Source of the DNA: Acidobacteriota bacterium
GTDB taxonomy: Bacteria > Acidobacteriota > Aminicenantia > Aminicenantales > Aminicenantaceae
Assembly: GCA_018894615.1 (NCBI GenBank)
Contig: JAHIPL010000136.1
Span: 1 to 32,799, forward strand
Length of the DNA: 32,799 nucleotides
Reading direction: 5' to 3'
The notes beneath the pieces are model-generated. The model had not been told where the DNA came from. It did no database searches and saw only the letters and a program-made list of their open reading frames with translations. Below, piece after piece: positions 24,423-32,341 of this stretch (its first letter is position 1; each line of letters opens with the position of its first letter). A program made the position numbers and the translations under genes.

Positions 24423-26369
24423 TCAGATGACGGGAGCGCCGGTGGGAACGGAGTCGGGGTAGAAGGCGAGGGTCGCCTTTCCATCCACATTGGCGGCCAG
24501 AATCATGCCCTGCGACTCTATGCCGCGGATAACGGCCGGTTCCAGGTTGACGATGACGGCCGCCTTTTTGCCGACCAGCTCTTCGGACGCGTACTGTTGG
24601 GCGATACCGGCCACGATCTGACGGGTTTCCGTGCCGAGGTCGATCTTGAGCTTGAGCAGCTTGTCCGCACCCGCCACTTTTTCGACCTCCAGGATTTTTG
24701 CCACCCTGAGATCCATTTTCTTGAATTCCGGATAGGATATGGTTGCCATGGTTTTCTCCTTCAATTCTTTTTTGGGAGCCGTCACATCGCCCTTTTTTCC
24801 CTCGAAGAGGAATTCCTTCAGGTCCACTCGGGGAAAGAGAGGTTCGGGCCGTCCTGTTTTCCGGGGAAGTCCGGGAAGCACGAATTCCAGTCCGTCGTAG
24901 CCGGTTTCGACAAATGAACCTTTCTCTTGAAGGGCCTCCCATATTTTTTCGGCGGATTGGGGAATGACGGGGTAGACGAAAAAAGCGATAGCCCGGATGG
25001 CGCAGGCCGCTGTGTGAAGGATACGCCGGAGGCGGCCCGCAAGTTCCGGATCCTTGGCCACCTTCCAGGGTTCGCTGTCGGCCAGGTATTTGTTCACCAT
25101 GCCGATATAGGCCCAGACCTCTTCCAGGGCTCTGTTCAGGGAGAATTCACTGTAAAAATCGAAAACCGCCTTTTTGGTCCGTTCAAAGGCCTCTTCCAGG
25201 TGAATGTCTTCATCCTGAGGATCATCCCCTTCGGAAATCTCCCCCTTCAGATAGGTTTGAATCATGGTCAGAGTCCGCTGAACCAGGTTTCCCAGATCGT
25301 TGGCCAGGTCGGAGTTGACCCGGTGGATGAATCCCTCGTGGGAGAAATTTCCGTCCAGACCGATGGGTATCTCGCGGAGCAGAAAATAGCGCAGGGGGTC
25401 GGGGCCGAACACATCGAGAAGGACGTGGGGATCGAGAACGTTCCCCTTTGATTTGGACATTTTGGTTTCGTCCTTGAGCCACCACCCGTGGCCGTACACG
25501 CAGCGCGGAAGTTCGAAACCGGACGCCATCAGGAAGGCGGGCCAGAAAACGGCGTGGAAACGGAGAATGTCCTTTCCGATGAGATGCACATCAGCCGGCC
25601 ACAGCTCCAGAAACAGCCCCAGGTTCCAGTCGTAGCCCGCCCCTGTGACATAATTGTGGAGAGCGTCGAACCAGACATAGATGGAATGGGCCGGATCATC
25701 GGGCACGGGCACGCCCCATTTGACCGTGGTCCGGGTGATGCTCAGGTCCTTCAGGCCGCTGCGGACAAAGCTGACCACCTCGTTCATGCGGCTCTGCGGA
25801 CGGACGAAGGCGGGATTCTTTTCGTAGAAAGCCAGCAGCTTGTCCTGATATTCCGAGAGACGGAAAAAGTAGCTTTCCTCTTTGAGGACGATGGATTTTT
25901 TGCCGCAGTCGGGGCAGATTTTGGTGCCGTCTTTCTCGAAGGGCACTTCTTCGGGGAGGTAGTACTCATCCGAAATGCAGTAAAAACCTTCGTAGGTGCC
26001 CTTGTAGATGTCCCCCCCCTCCTTGAGGGTTTTAAAGATAAGCTGAATGCCCTGCTCGTGAAAATTCCGGGTGGTTCGGATAAAGTAATCGTAATCGATG
26101 TTAAGGGCCTTCCAGAGATTTTCAAACCGGACGACCACCTTGTCGGCCAGTTCGATGGGCGTCATTCCTTTTTCAGCCGCGGCTTTTTCCACCTTTTGAC
26201 CGTGTTCGTCCGTTCCTGTCATAAAAAAAACAGCGGCTCCGGTCGTTTTTTTGAATCGGCTGATGGCGTCGGCGATGATGGTTGTGTAGGCATGGCCGAT
26301 GTGGGGGACATCATTGACGTAGTAGATGGGCGTGGTGATGTAAAAGGTGTTTTCAGCGTTCTCGGCCAC
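24423..26369 (-). CDS. metG: Methionyl-tRNA synthetase with C-terminal tRNA-binding domain
   Basis: The product has 648 residues and starts at GTG 26369. The class I signatures are HIGH at 23-26 and KMSKS at 303-307. The zinc-knuckle region reads C131-I-S-D134 and C152-P-D-C155, so one of the usual four cysteines is Asp. The anticodon domain ([16 protein letters not shown]) is typical. The last 105 residues are a Trbp111/EMAP-like tRNA-binding domain ([28 protein letters not shown]). The enzyme charges tRNA-Met. Its first codons overlap the end of folE by 17 nt. Confidence 0.97.
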   Translation of the reverse strand: MAENAENTFYITTPIYYVNDVPHIGHAYTTIIADAISRFKKTTGAAVFFMTGTDEHGQKVEKAAAEKGMTPIELADKVVVRFENLWKALNIDYDYFIRTTRNFHEQGIQLIFKTLKEGGDIYKGTYEGFYCISDEYYLPEEVPFEKDGTKICPDCGKKSIVLKEESYFFRLSEYQDKLLAFYEKNPAFVRPQSRMNEVVSFVRSGLKDLSITRTTVKWGVPVPDDPAHSIYVWFDALHNYVTGAGYDWNLGLFLELWPADVHLIGKDILRFHAVFWPAFLMASGFELPRCVYGHGWWLKDETKMSKSKGNVLDPHVLLDVFGPDPLRYFLLREIPIGLDGNFSHEGFIHRVNSDLANDLGNLVQRTLTMIQTYLKGEISEGDDPQDEDIHLEEAFERTKKAVFDFYSEFSLNRALEEVWAYIGMVNKYLADSEPWKVAKDPELAGRLRRILHTAACAIRAIAFFVYPVIPQSAEKIWEALQEKGSFVETGYDGLEFVLPGLPRKTGRPEPLFPRVDLKEFLFEGKKGDVTAPKKELKEKTMATISYPEFKKMDLRVAKILEVEKVAGADKLLKLKIDLGTETRQIVAGIAQQYASEELVGKKAAVIVNLEPAVIRGIESQGMILAANVDGKATLAFYPDSVPTGAPVI

Positions 26370-26934
26370 CGTTCACTCCTCCTCGAATCAGATTCATCGC
26401 CTCGGCCCGGGTTGCACTGCAGGAGCGGAACGACCCCCGGACTGCGGATGTCACAGTCAGGGCCTGAGGTGTTTTGGCTCCCCGCATGGACATGCACATG
26501 TGCTCGGCCTCGATGACCACCATGACACCCAGGGGCTTAAGAACGGTGTCGAACAGATCGGCGATTTCCTTTGTCAGCCGCTCCTGCACTTGAAGTCGCT
26601 GCGAAAGGATTTCCACAACCCGGGCGATTTTGCTCAGGCCGACGATCCGTCCCCCTTTTGGAATGTAGGCGACGTGGGCGCTCCCGGCAAAGGGCAGAAA
26701 GTGGTGTTCACACATGGAATAGAGCGGGATGTTTTTGATGAGCACCATCTCATCGTGTTTTTCCCCGTCCATGATTTTGAGATGTTCGCCGGGGTCCTTG
26801 TGGAGTCCGCCGAGGATTTCGGAATACATCTTGGCGACGCGGGCTGGGGTTTCCCTGATTCCGGGGCGGGCCGGGTCCTCACCGATTCCTTCGATGATCA
26901 GTCGGATGCCGTTCTCTATTTTTTTAAGATCCAC
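26353..26934 (-). CDS. folE: GTP cyclohydrolase I
   Basis: The product has 193 residues, normal for FolE type I, starting at GTG 26934. Zinc ligands are visible: Cys75 and His78 in MCEHHFLPF, and Cys147 in [28 protein letters not shown] and [14 protein letters not shown] are further family signatures. The enzyme converts GTP to 7,8-dihydroneopterin triphosphate for folate (or queuosine) synthesis. Its C-terminal residues GGVNGGRER are encoded by the metG ribosome binding site region, which duplicates its own. It has its own promoter. Confidence 0.97.
   Translation of the reverse strand: MDLKKIENGIRLIIEGIGEDPARPGIRETPARVAKMYSEILGGLHKDPGEHLKIMDGEKHDEMVLIKNIPLYSMCEHHFLPFAGSAHVAYIPKGGRIVGLSKIARVVEILSQRLQVQERLTKEIADLFDTVLKPLGVMVVIEAEHMCMSMRGAKTPQALTVTSAVRGSFRSCSATRAEAMNLIRGGVNGGRER
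26366..26382 (-). repeat. 17-bp direct repeat copy A (metG ribosome binding site and start)
   Basis: On the - strand GGAGGAGTGAACGGTGG holds the Shine-Dalgarno and GTG start of metG and also encodes the last glycines of FolE. An identical copy (26931-26947) precedes folE. Confidence 0.85.
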
Positions 26935-26947
26935 CGTTCACTCCTCC
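26931..26947 (-). repeat. 17-bp direct repeat copy B (folE ribosome binding site and start)
   Basis: This is the same 17 bases as at 26366-26382, again containing GGAGGAG and the GTG start codon, here for folE. Confidence 0.85.
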
Positions 26948-26963
26948 CATCCGGCCGGACGGG
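26946..26963. promoter_or_regulatory. Loopless 18-bp dyad in the folE leader
   Basis: cccatccgg-ccggacggg is a 9+9 inverted repeat with one mismatch and no spacer. It lies between the predicted promoter and the folE start and touches the Shine-Dalgarno. It may be a repressor operator, or an RNA hairpin with a 4-nt loop that partly hides the ribosome binding site. Confidence 0.4.
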
Positions 26964-26981
26964 TGTTCAAATAACCGTTCC

Positions 26982-27009
26982 ATTTTACCCCAGAATCGGT
27001 TAAAAGCAA
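26982..27009 (-). promoter_or_regulatory. Sigma-70 promoter of folE-metG
   Basis: TTGCTT (27004-27009) and TAAAAT (26982-26987) on the - strand are 16 bp apart in the 109-nt gap after the PLP-enzyme gene. The predicted start is near 26975, 40 nt before the folE GTG. Confidence 0.5.
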
Positions 27010-27043
27010 AATTCACCGGATGGTCGAGCCGAAAGGATTTTTT

Positions 27044-28369
27044 CTATTTTTCCAGATTGTTCCACAGTTCATCCCTGTACCGCTTCCGGTCAAACAGGGG
27101 ACAGTCGTCTAGAGATTTGACCTTTTTGGTTTTAGTGATCATCTGTTCCATAAAAGCGGGGGAGCGGCGAATGCCTTCACCGATATTGAGGAGGATGACG
27201 TCCCCGTCCTTCAAATAACCGTCACGGAGGGATTTGACGAATCCTCCGATCACGATGGCCGCCGCCGGGCCCATGCGGACCGAGCGTTCGCAGGCGATGA
27301 GCTGGGCCAGGTTCGCGACCGCTTCTTCATCGAAGGAGATGATCTCTCCGCCGCTTTCGCGCACCAACGGGGCCAGAACGGGATATGCTTTCGGGTAGCC
27401 CGTACTGAGGGTGGGGATCAGGGTGTCCGGATTGTGGTAGATGGGATAGGTCTTTTCCCAGCCTTCGGGGAAATTCTTTGACCGGGCTTCCTCCCACGCG
27501 TCCGCCATGGGGGAACACTTGTCGGACTGAACCAGAATCAAACGAGGCATTTCCTTGAACAGGCCCAGGGGTTCAAGCTCCCGGCATCCCTTGGCGATGG
27601 CCAGAGGTCCGGTTCCGCCGCTCAGGGCCTGAATGTAGACCGTAGGGAATTCGTCCATTTTTCTCAGCCACTCAAGGAGCATGGTTTTTTTGGCCTCGAT
27701 GCGCATGGGGTCAAAATTGCCGGCCGCCAGGGGAAAATGATATTTCCGGGCGAATTCCAGGGCCAGTTCCTTGGCGCGTGTGTAATCCCCGGCCACACGG
27801 AACACCCTCTGTCCGAAGCAGCCTATTTCCGCTTCCTGGGCGGAGGAGGAATTCTGAGGAATAAAGGCGTACAGATTCAAACCGGCCGCGGTCAGGTAGC
27901 GGGAGTATGAGACGGCGATGTTTCCCGTGCTGGCGACGACATAGTTTTCGATGCCGATTTCCTTGAGGACGCTTCCCACAACGGAACCGCTGAGGTCCTT
28001 GAACGTCCCGGTCGGATAATTGTCGTCGTGTCTGTGCGCGTAGATCCGGCAGTCGATTCCGTTGCGCCGCCGGGCGTAATCCTCCAGGAATGTCCACCGG
28101 TCGATGGGCACGATCCCTTCATCGCCGGTGATGATGTTGGCCCTGTCATTCAAGGGAAGAAAATCAAAATAGTGCCACAGCCCCTTGGGTTCCCGGTGGT
28201 TCGGGCCGATCAGGGATTTGATCTTTTCGATAGGCGCCGTGTAGACGACATCGGCTCGGTTGCTGCCGCATTCCGGGCATCTCTGGTCCGCGTGAAACCA
28301 TTCCGTGAAGGATGGAATTTCACCACTGCAGAGGGCGCATTTTAAATAAAATTTCCGTGCATCCTTCAT
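27044..28369 (-). CDS. Threonine synthase/cysteate synthase-family PLP enzyme
   Basis: The product has 441 residues. An N-terminal zinc ribbon (C11-x2-C14, C31-x2-C34) precedes a fold type II PLP domain with the Schiff-base Lys124 in YPTGTFKDLSGS, the phosphate-binding SGGTGPLAIA loop and VVASTGNIAVS. Threonine synthases convert O-phosphohomoserine to threonine. Cysteate synthases, a close branch, convert O-phosphoserine and sulfite to cysteate. GLWHYFDFLPL and VQSDKCSPMADAW resemble the latter branch as I remember it, and the gene overlaps an APS reductase by 4 nt. Either role is possible, and plain threonine synthase is the safe label. Confidence 0.85.
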   Translation of the reverse strand: MKDARKFYLKCALCSGEIPSFTEWFHADQRCPECGSNRADVVYTAPIEKIKSLIGPNHREPKGLWHYFDFLPLNDRANIITGDEGIVPIDRWTFLEDYARRRNGIDCRIYAHRHDDNYPTGTFKDLSGSVVGSVLKEIGIENYVVASTGNIAVSYSRYLTAAGLNLYAFIPQNSSSAQEAEIGCFGQRVFRVAGDYTRAKELALEFARKYHFPLAAGNFDPMRIEAKKTMLLEWLRKMDEFPTVYIQALSGGTGPLAIAKGCRELEPLGLFKEMPRLILVQSDKCSPMADAWEEARSKNFPEGWEKTYPIYHNPDTLIPTLSTGYPKAYPVLAPLVRESGGEIISFDEEAVANLAQLIACERSVRMGPAAAIVIGGFVKSLRDGYLKDGDVILLNIGEGIRRSPAFMEQMITKTKKVKSLDDCPLFDRKRYRDELWNNLEK

Positions 28370-29097
28370 GATCTATTCCTTTCTTTCTTTTTTTCGTAAT
28401 CCAGATCGGAATGCAGTCCGCATTCCGACTTGCCTTTTCCTTTCCACCGGCCGGCCCGCTCTCCATTGGAGATGTCGTTTTTTCGGGTGCAGGAGGGAGG
28501 AAAGCATCCGATGGACGTGTACCCCTTGTCATAGAGGGGATGGTAGGGGATGGAGAACTCGTGGATGTATTTCCAGACGTCATTCCAGGTCCAGTTCCAG
28601 AGGGGATGGATGCGGACAAATCCGTCCGCATCCGTCATGACGGGCTGAATGCGCCGGCGAGTTTCACCCTGGTGCGTTCGCAGGGCGGAAATCCAGGCCT
28701 GCACGGCGATTTCCTTTTTCAAATTTTTCAGGGGAATCTGCTTGTTGAGCCGGCAGCAGAGTTCCGGATTGGAATCATACAGCCGGGGGCCGAACCGCTC
28801 GTCCTGCTTTTTGCGGCTGACGGTCGGAAGGATGGTGTGAATGTTCATGTTCCACTCCTGCCGCAGCCGGTTTTTGAATTCTCGCGTTTCGGAAAAATGG
28901 TAGCCCGTATCGATGAAAAAAAGGGGGAAGTCAAACGTGATATCCCTGATCATGTGCATCAGGACCGTTCCAGACACCTGAAAGGATGTGGTCATGGCCG
29001 TCTGGTAGGGAAATGTACGAAAAGCCCAGAGCAGCATCTCTTTTGGTGAGGCTGTACGAAGCCGGTTGTTGTAGTCCGCGATTTCGCTTTTATTCAT
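28366..29097 (-). CDS. cysH: Phosphoadenosine/adenosine phosphosulfate reductase (CysH family)
   Basis: The product has 243 residues. The PP-loop fold shows MTTSFQVSGTVLMHM and FFIDTGYHFSETREF, then AWISALRTHQGETRRRI and PLWNWTWNDVWKYIH. The catalytic Cys226 lies in SECGLHS. An adjacent pair C114-C115 plus a later pair indicate a [4Fe-4S] cluster and thus APS rather than PAPS as substrate. The second pair is C198-x4-C203 (GCFPPSC) instead of the usual C-x2-C. It yields sulfite and AMP. No clear Shine-Dalgarno precedes the ATG, so it may depend on coupling to larC 18 nt upstream. The stop overlaps the PLP-enzyme start. Confidence 0.9.
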   Translation of the reverse strand: MNKSEIADYNNRLRTASPKEMLLWAFRTFPYQTAMTTSFQVSGTVLMHMIRDITFDFPLFFIDTGYHFSETREFKNRLRQEWNMNIHTILPTVSRKKQDERFGPRLYDSNPELCCRLNKQIPLKNLKKEIAVQAWISALRTHQGETRRRIQPVMTDADGFVRIHPLWNWTWNDVWKYIHEFSIPYHPLYDKGYTSIGCFPPSCTRKNDISNGERAGRWKGKGKSECGLHSDLDYEKKKERNRS

Positions 29098-29115
29098 GAT
29101 GGAGGAGTGAGGATA

Positions 29116-30279
29116 TCATATGGAGAAGAGGCTTTCAACCGCTCGAATGATGTCCTTGAGAGGTGTTCCCGTCCTGCGGGCGGCTTTGAGGCAGTCCTCA
29201 TATTCCGGCTGGGCGTTGATCGTCCGTCCGTCTCTCAGGGCCGTCTTGATGCGGATTGTCTCACCCAGGACTTCCACCGTTTGAACGGACCGCTCCAGGA
29301 CCCTCCGGTTAACGGGATAATAGCGGACTCCGATGGATGTTGTTTCGTTGAAAACAGCTTCGATGAGCGCGTCCAGCTGAGGTGAGCGGCTGAGGATGGT
29401 GAGAAGAGTCCCCATCCGGTTTTTTTTCATGACGAGAGGCGCCTGGGTGACGTCCAGAGCTCCCATTTCCAGAATCCGGTCGACCGCCGCGGCCAGAATC
29501 TGAGGAGTGGAGTCGTCGATGGCGGCTTCGATTTTATAGACCGTTTCATCCTTTTTGAATGATCCCGTCCGCCCCAGGAACGCGCGGAGGATATTTGGAA
29601 ATCCGGGGAAATCCCGGCCGCCGGCGCCGCAGCCGATCCGGTCATAGGTGATTTCGGGAAAGGGGATAAACTCCTCGGCCAGGACGGAAACGAGGGCGGC
29701 GCCCGTCGGAGTGACGAGCTCTTCCGTGACATGAGCGCTGTAAACAGGAACATTCCTGAGCAGTTCAGCCACAGCGGGGGGAGGGACGGGAAGCACTCCG
29801 TGGGATGTTTTGACCCAGCCCGCGCCCACATTGAGAGGCGAGCAGAACACTTTTTTCACTTCCAATGCATCCAGAAGCCAGGCCGTTCCCAGGATGTCCA
29901 CCAGGGCGTCATCGGCCCCCGCTTCATGAAGGTGGGTTTTGTCAAAAGGCTGGCCGTGAACTACGGCTTCCGCTTCGAAGAGCCGCCGGAAGATGGCTGT
30001 ACCCCGTTCCCGGACCCTGTCTGAGAGGGGTGAGGAGGCGATGAACCGTGCGATGTCTGCAAAGTGGCGGGCTTTGCCGTCGGAGGCCGTGATGTGGACA
30101 TCCACCTTCAGTCCCCGGAGAGAAGAGCGGCGGGTCTCGTGGACACTGAGTTCGACCGGCAGTCCGATGGAGGCAATCATCTGCATGAAGGCGTTCCGGT
30201 CGGCCCCGAGGTCGAGGAGGCTTCCTAGAAGCATGTCGCCGCTGAGGCCCGAGGAGGCATCGAGGTAGAGATCGTTCAT
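29116..30279 (-). CDS. larC: Nickel-pincer cofactor nickel insertion protein LarC
   Basis: The product has 387 residues from the ATG at 30279 (MNDLYLDASSGLSGDMLLG), which has aagga upstream and gives the family N-terminus. An in-frame ATG at 30324 adds 15 charged residues. HLHEAGADDALVDILGTAWLLDAL, PVPPPAVAELL, TPTGAALVSVL and CGAGGRDFPGFPNILR are LarC signatures. LarC inserts nickel into pyridinium-3,5-bisthiocarboxylate mononucleotide to form the cofactor of lactate racemase-like enzymes. Here both halves are one continuous frame, whereas in Lactobacillus plantarum they need a frameshift. larA, larB and larE are not in the window. Confidence 0.93.
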   Translation of the reverse strand: MNDLYLDASSGLSGDMLLGSLLDLGADRNAFMQMIASIGLPVELSVHETRRSSLRGLKVDVHITASDGKARHFADIARFIASSPLSDRVRERGTAIFRRLFEAEAVVHGQPFDKTHLHEAGADDALVDILGTAWLLDALEVKKVFCSPLNVGAGWVKTSHGVLPVPPPAVAELLRNVPVYSAHVTEELVTPTGAALVSVLAEEFIPFPEITYDRIGCGAGGRDFPGFPNILRAFLGRTGSFKKDETVYKIEAAIDDSTPQILAAAVDRILEMGALDVTQAPLVMKKNRMGTLLTILSRSPQLDALIEAVFNETTSIGVRYYPVNRRVLERSVQTVEVLGETIRIKTALRDGRTINAQPEYEDCLKAARRTGTPLKDIIRAVESLFSI

Positions 30280-30328
30280 GTTTTTGTCCTTGTTCCAGTC
30301 CGGTTTTTTATCTGAGCGCGTCATCGGT

Positions 30329-31078
30329 TCATTCCAGGTCTTTCAGGGCTTTATCGATGCGGGGCAGAATTTCCCCGGAAGGCTCTCTGAATGAATAATC
30401 AACGGTGGGGCTGAGGGGTGTCGTGTCCGGATTGATCTCGACCAGAATGCTTCCCGCTTCCCTGGCGGCGAGGGGGAGGGAGGCCGCCGGCTGGACAACG
30501 GCCGAAGTGCCGATGATGAACATGAGATCGCATTCCCCGCTCAGCCGAAAGGCATTGTTGAGGATCCCCATGTCCAGGGATTCGCCGAACCAGACCACAT
30601 GGGGCCGGAGCAGAGCGCCGCAGTCCGGGCAGAGAGGAGGGATGGTCCCGATGGGGGTGTCGTTGTTGTCGAAAACCGTTCCCTCATTTGTGCAGCGCAC
30701 TTTCCAGATATTGCCGTGCAGTTCGAAGACGTTCTCGGATCCGGCCCTGCGGTGAAAACCGTCGATATTCTGAGTGATGATGCAAAAAGACGGTCGGCGT
30801 TTCTCCCAGCCGGCCAGAACCCGGTGCCCCGGATTGGGCTGTTTGGAACCGATGATGCCCCGCCGCCAGTCGTACCATTCCCAAACAAGCCGGGGGTCCT
30901 TCTCGAACGCCGCCGGTGTCGCCAACTGTTCGGCCCGGTGCCGGCGCCAGAGCCCCTCCGCTCCGCGAAAAGTGGGGATGCCGGATTCAGCCGAGATCCC
31001 CGCACCTGTCAGAACGGTGATTTTTTCGGCGTTGTGAAGGAGCGACGCCAGCTTTTTTATCCGTTCGTCTTGCGGCAC
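30329..31078 (-). CDS. cobB: Sirtuin (NAD-dependent protein deacylase, SIRT5/CobB-like)
   Basis: The product has 249 residues from GTG 31078 with gaggagg upstream. NAD-binding TGAGISAESGIPTFRG (24-39), TQNIDGFHRRAG, the catalytic His121 in FELHG and the GTSAVVQPA loop are present. Tyr69 and Arg72 in WEWYDWRR match the acyl-lysine pocket of class III sirtuins, so desuccinylase or demalonylase activity is likely. The zinc site has C129, C150 and C153 but not a full CxxC first pair, as in some CobB proteins. Acyl-lysine removal would fit a syntrophic, acyl-CoA-rich metabolism. It heads the larC-cysH cluster, 49 nt before the larC start chosen here. Confidence 0.95.
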   Translation of the reverse strand: MPQDERIKKLASLLHNAEKITVLTGAGISAESGIPTFRGAEGLWRRHRAEQLATPAAFEKDPRLVWEWYDWRRGIIGSKQPNPGHRVLAGWEKRRPSFCIITQNIDGFHRRAGSENVFELHGNIWKVRCTNEGTVFDNNDTPIGTIPPLCPDCGALLRPHVVWFGESLDMGILNNAFRLSGECDLMFIIGTSAVVQPAASLPLAAREAGSILVEINPDTTPLSPTVDYSFREPSGEILPRIDKALKDLE

Positions 31079-31449
31079 AAGCCCTCCTCGTCAACCTGAT
31101 TGAATGTCCCTGGCCTATTCATGAAATATGCCTCCGACAAAACATCCTCAATAAAAATTTAATTTAGGAGTCGGCATCTTTCAACCTCCGGTCGAACCGT
31201 TCTACTTCGTTGCTGCGGGCTCGCGGCAGGCGGCAGGGTTGGTCCGGACGGCAGTTTCACCCGCCCCGCCTCGTTTACCGGTCCGTGAACATGTCAGGTG
31301 AACGTAGAATACCCCGTTCAATCTGAAAATGCAAAAGTCAAATACGGGGGGTCATCCCTGTGTTTCTTGACTTGCCCGGGCTTTCATTATATATCAATAA
31401 CTTCGTGTGCGGTTGATCGCGGCAGGAAAAAACAGCGGAGGAAAGCGTT
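31079..31449. other. 371-nt intergenic region between divergent genes
   Basis: No open frame with a ribosome binding site and no recognisable RNA gene was found. It holds an AT-rich block (31150-31166), a GC-rich block with weak inverted repeats such as tgaacg-(10 nt)-cgttca (about 31298-31320), and the mtnP promoter at its right end. A possible sirtuin promoter on the - strand (TTGAGG, 17 bp, TATTTC) is weak. Confidence 0.6.
31367..31395 (+). promoter_or_regulatory. Candidate sigma-70 promoter of the methylthioadenosine phosphorylase gene
   Basis: TTGACT (31367-31372) is followed 17 bp later by TATATC (31390-31395). TATATA two bases earlier is an alternative. The start would be near 31402, giving a leader of about 48 nt. 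Confidence 0.55.
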
Positions 31450-32328
31450 ATGAGTGACATGAGTTCTCGCGTTCTGACCGGAATTCTCGGCGGAACGGGT
31501 TTGTATGAAATCGATGGCATCACCAATGTCCGGGAAGTGCAGAGAATCACGCCCTTCGGCCGGCCGTCGGATGCCTATATCATCGGTGAAATCGAAAACA
31601 CGACGGTGGCGTTTCTGAGCCGTCACGGGCGGGGGCACCGCCTGCTTCCCGCCGAGGTCAACTACAGGGCGAATATCTTCGGATTCAAAGAACTGGGAGT
31701 CGAGCGGATCCTCTCTGTCAACTCCTGCGGATCGCTCAAAGAGGAGATACATCCCCTCGATATCGTCCTCTCGGACCAGTTCATCGACCGCACCCACAGG
31801 AAGAACTCATTTTTTGGAGACGGAATCGCGGCCCATGTCGCTTTCGCCGATCCGGTCTGCCCGGATGTGGCTGGAATTCTCTATGACGCGGCTCGTGACC
31901 TGGGCCTGCGAATTCACCGCGGAGGGACCTATGTCTGCATCGAGGGCCCGACCTTTTCGACCAGGGCGGAGTCCAACCTCTATCGCCGGTGGGGCTGCGA
32001 TGTGGTCGGGATGACCAGCGTCACGGAGGCCAAACTGGCCCGCGAGGCAGAAATATGCTACGCCACCATGAATCTGGTCACCGATTACGACTGCTGGCGT
32101 GAGGAGGAGGAAGGGGTCTCGGTCGAGATGATTCTGGAAAACCTTCGGCGGAACGTCGACCATGCCAAATCCGTCCTTAAACGGGCCATTGCGGCGCTGG
32201 CGGCTGAGCGGAATGGAACGTGCGGCTGCGGGGATGCCCTGCGCTGTGCCATCGTTACAAATCCGGATCTCATCCCGGAAAAGAAAAAGAATGAGCTGTG
32301 GCCGATCATCCACAAATACATCACCTGA
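31450..32328 (+). CDS. mtnP: S-methyl-5'-thioadenosine phosphorylase
   Basis: The product has 292 residues. The nucleoside phosphorylase fold shows GILGGTGLYEI, the phosphate-binding FLSRHGRGHRLLPAEVNYRAN, CIEGPTFSTRAES, and GMTSVTEAKLAREAEICYATMNLVTDYDCW. The DYDCW and GMT-x3-EAKLA pattern separates MTA phosphorylase from purine nucleoside phosphorylase. It splits methylthioadenosine, a by-product of polyamine and SAM chemistry, to adenine and methylthioribose-1-phosphate. The start has ggagga 8 nt upstream. A PfkB kinase gene follows after 13 nt in the same operon. Confidence 0.95.
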   Translation: MSDMSSRVLTGILGGTGLYEIDGITNVREVQRITPFGRPSDAYIIGEIENTTVAFLSRHGRGHRLLPAEVNYRANIFGFKELGVERILSVNSCGSLKEEIHPLDIVLSDQFIDRTHRKNSFFGDGIAAHVAFADPVCPDVAGILYDAARDLGLRIHRGGTYVCIEGPTFSTRAESNLYRRWGCDVVGMTSVTEAKLAREAEICYATMNLVTDYDCWREEEEGVSVEMILENLRRNVDHAKSVLKRAIAALAAERNGTCGCGDALRCAIVTNPDLIPEKKKNELWPIIHKYIT

Positions 32329-32341
32329 AGGATAAAAGAAG

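Noticed and set aside
25488-26516. 342-codon open frame on the + strand
   Set aside because: It is antisense to metG and the end of folE. The intact MetG with HIGH and KMSKS is clearly the real gene.
28411-29049. 212-codon open frame on the + strand
   Set aside because: It is antisense to cysH, whose motifs are all in register.
31175-31235. tRNA-like cggttcgaccg on the - strand in the mtnP upstream region
   Set aside because: No cloverleaf can be completed around it.
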